64,000 nt of DNA from Eutreptiella sp. 'Long Island Sound 2002'. Its lineage: Eukaryota > Euglenozoa > Euglenophyceae > Eutreptiales > Eutreptiaceae. A model generated the notes under the pieces. The model did not search any database and was not told where the DNA came from. It saw only the letters and a program-made list of their open reading frames with translations. Shown piece after piece: positions 62,175 to 64,000 of the stretch. The translations under genes were made by a program, and so were the position numbers. The DNA lies in NCBI GenBank assembly GCA_964036045.1, contig OZ038378.1, positions 160,340,576 through 160,404,575 of the forward strand, given 5' to 3'. The stretch's first letter is position 1; every line of letters begins with the position of its first letter.

Positions 62175-63945
62175 GTCCCAATTTTTCCTAGTTCCCCCCC
62201 CCCTGTTTCCACTTGGTCCCACTCAGTCCCAATTTTTCCCAGTTTTCCCCACCTGTTTCCACTTGGTCCCACTTAGTCCCAATTTTTCCCAGTTTTCCCA
62301 CCTGTTTCCACCTGGTCCCACTTGGCCCCAATTTTCCCCAGTTTTCCCCACCTGTTTCCACCTGGTCCCACTTGGCCCCAATTTTTCCCAGTTTTCCCCA
62401 CCTGTTTCCACTTGGTCCCACTCAGTCCCGATTTTTCCCAGTTTTCCCCACCTGTTTCCACTTGGTCCCACTTAGTCCCAATTTTTCCCAGTTTTCCCCA
62501 CCTGTTTCCACTTGGTCCCACTTAGTCCCAATTTTCCTCAGTTTTCCCCACGTGTTTCCACTTGGTCCCACTTGGTCCCAATTTTCCCAGTTTTCCCCAC
62601 CTGTTTCCACTTGGTCCCACTTAGTCCCAGTTTTTCCCAGTTTTCCCACCTGTTTCCACCTGGTCCCACTTGGTCCCAATTTTTCCCACTTTTCCCCACC
62701 TGTTTCCACTTCGCCCCACTTAGTCCCAATTTTTCCCAGTTTTCCCCACCTGTTTCCACTTGGTGCCACTTAGTCCCAATTTTTCCCAGTTTTCCCCACC
62801 TATTTCCACTTGGTCCCACTTAGTCCCAATTTCCCCCAGTTTTCCCCACCTGCTTCCACTTGGTCCCACTTGGTCCCAATTTTCCCCCGTTTTTCCCACC
62901 TGTTTCCACTTGGTCCCACTTAGTCCCAATTTTCCCCAGTTTTCCTCACCTGTTTCCACTTGGTCCCACTTATTCCCAATTTTTCCCAGTTTTCCCCACC
63001 TGTTTCGACTTGGTCCCACTTGGTCCCAATTTTTCCCAGTTTTCCCCACCTGTTTCCACTTGGTCCCACTTGTCCCAATTTTTCCTAGTCCCCCCCCCCC
63101 TGTTTCCACTTGGTCCCACTCAGTCCCAATTTTTCCCAGTTTTCCCCACCTGTTTCCACTTGGTCCCACTTAGTCCCAATTTTTCCCAGTTTTCCCACCT
63201 GTTTCCACCTGGTCCCACTTGGCCCCAATTTTCCCCAGTTTTCCCCACCTGTTTCCACCTGGTCCCACTTGGCCCCAATTTTTCCCAGTTTTCCCCACCT
63301 GTTTCCACTTGGTCCCACTCAGTCCCGATTTTTCCCAGTTTTCCCCACCTGTTTCCACTTGGTCCCACTTAGTCCCAATTTTTCCCAGTTTTCCCCACCT
63401 GTTTCCACTTGGTCCCACTTAGTCCCAATTTTCCTCAGTTTTCCCCACGTGTTTCCACTTGGTCCCACTTGGTCCCAATTTTCCCAGTTTTCCCCACCTG
63501 TTTGCACTTGGTCCCACTTAGTCCCAGTTTTTCCCAGTTTTCCCACCTGTTTCCACCTCGTCCCACTTGGTCCCAATTTTTCCCACTTTTCCCCACCTGT
63601 TTCCACTTCGCCCCACTTAGTCCCAATTTTTCCCAGTTTTCCCCACCTGTTTCCACTTGGTCCCACTTGGTCCCAATTTTCCCCAGTTTTCCCCACCTGT
63701 TTCCACTTGGTGCCACTTAGTCCCAATTTTTCCCAGTTTTCCCCACTCGTTTCCACTTGGTCCCACTTAGTCCCAATTTCCCCCAGTTTTCCCCACCTGT
63801 TTCCACTTGGTCCCACTTGGTCCCAATTTTCCCCCGTTTTTCCCACCTGTTTCCACTTGGTCCCACTTAGTCCCAATTTTCCCCAGTTTTCCTCACCTGT
63901 TTCCACTTGGTCCCACTTAATCCCAATTTTTCCCAGTTTTCCCAC
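62175..63945 (-). repeat. 897 bp higher-order unit, two tandem copies
   Basis: Positions about 62175-62995 match from about 63072 at an offset of 897 bp, rising to 947 bp after one extra monomer near 63660. Shared markers are the C10-C11 run, TTGGCCCCAATT twice, AGTCCCGATT, CACGTG, CGCCCCACTT and CAATTTTCCCCCGTTTTTCC. This unit is related to the 946 bp unit just upstream. Confidence 0.88.
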
Positions 63946-64000
63946 CTGTTTCCACTTGGTCCCACTTAGTCCCAATTTTTCCCAGTTTTCCCCACCTGTT

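Larger units (their letters stand above)
48184..64000 (-). repeat. Satellite array block 3, 50 bp monomer, C-rich strand on top
   Basis: About 316 tandem copies of the monomer with the C-rich strand on top, that is, inverted relative to block 2. It shares specific variants with block 2 in reverse complement. Examples are the C8-C11 run beside CCTAG (near 53231, 54079, 58066, 59060, 62190 and 63090) and the CCCACATAGTCCC marker (near 54255 and 55446). It is therefore the same family and not an independent satellite. It carries its own higher-order units of 390, 897, 946, 950 and 1642 bp. It runs off the right edge of the window. Confidence 0.97.

Noticed and set aside
1-64000. Telomere or interstitial telomeric repeat
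   Set aside because: The G-rich unit is not TTAGGG or a simple variant. CTTAGTCCC in the C-rich strand only superficially resembles it. Subtelomeric location is possible but not shown.
1-64000. Transposon, retroelement, tRNA, rRNA or other embedded gene
   Set aside because: I read the window on both strands and found no interruption of the 50 bp pattern longer than a few bases apart from the N gap. There are no target-site duplications, LTRs or conserved RNA motifs.
1-64000. Identification as a specific known avian satellite (for example the 41-42 bp microchromosome repeats or the W chromosome XhoI family)
   Set aside because: The general style is similar, but unit length and sequence differ from what I can recall with certainty, and I cannot run a database search. 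Left as an inference about taxon only.

Overview
The window is one satellite-type tandem repeat from end to end. I find no gene, RNA gene, transposon or CRISPR array in it. The repeat unit is about 50 bp, so the 63.8 kb of determined sequence holds roughly 1,275 copies. On its G-rich strand the consensus monomer (clean example 6707-6756) reads as five related decamers: GGGACTAAGT, GGGACCAAGT, GGAAACAGGT, GGGGAAAACT and GGGAAAAATT. This consensus is 48% GC and 76% purine, has a GC skew of about 0.58 ((19-5)/24), and contains no CpG.

Layout. Block 1 (1-3090) carries the C-rich strand on top. Near 3090 the array inverts without a gap. Block 2 (3091-47983) carries the G-rich strand on top. A run of exactly 200 N (47984-48183) follows. 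Block 3 (48184-64000) is C-rich on top again. The 5' ends of the G-rich strands therefore meet at 3090 and their 3' ends meet at the gap. The first bases right of 3090 are an inverted copy of 431-1206, so the 3090 switch comes with a specific inverted duplication and is not just a random flip.

Above the monomer there is layered higher-order structure. Segments of 250, 390-400, 498, 600, 750, 897, 946, 950, 1537, 1642, about 2250, about 2296-2486 and about 4750-4800 bp have been duplicated, many nearly perfectly. A marker group of variant monomers recurs 12 times, in both orientations. A variant monomer with an 8-12 base G run recurs dozens of times. Together these point to repeated unequal exchange or amplification from a 10 bp ancestor to 50 bp and then to kilobase units.

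Organism. A homogeneous satellite of this size broken by a fixed 200-N spacer suggests a eukaryotic chromosome scaffold, most likely vertebrate. A bird is plausible because avian microchromosomes and W chromosomes carry short satellites rich in spaced A/T tracts and G/C runs. That is inference; nothing in the window identifies the species. The long open frames on both strands come from a stop-poor 50 bp unit that returns to the same frame every 150 bp. They are not proteins.

The most notable property is that a consensus monomer fits the canonical G-quadruplex pattern (four runs of at least 3 G with loops of 6, 7 and 7 nt). The array is thus a potential field of about a thousand G4 motifs whose strand switches at 3090 and at the gap.
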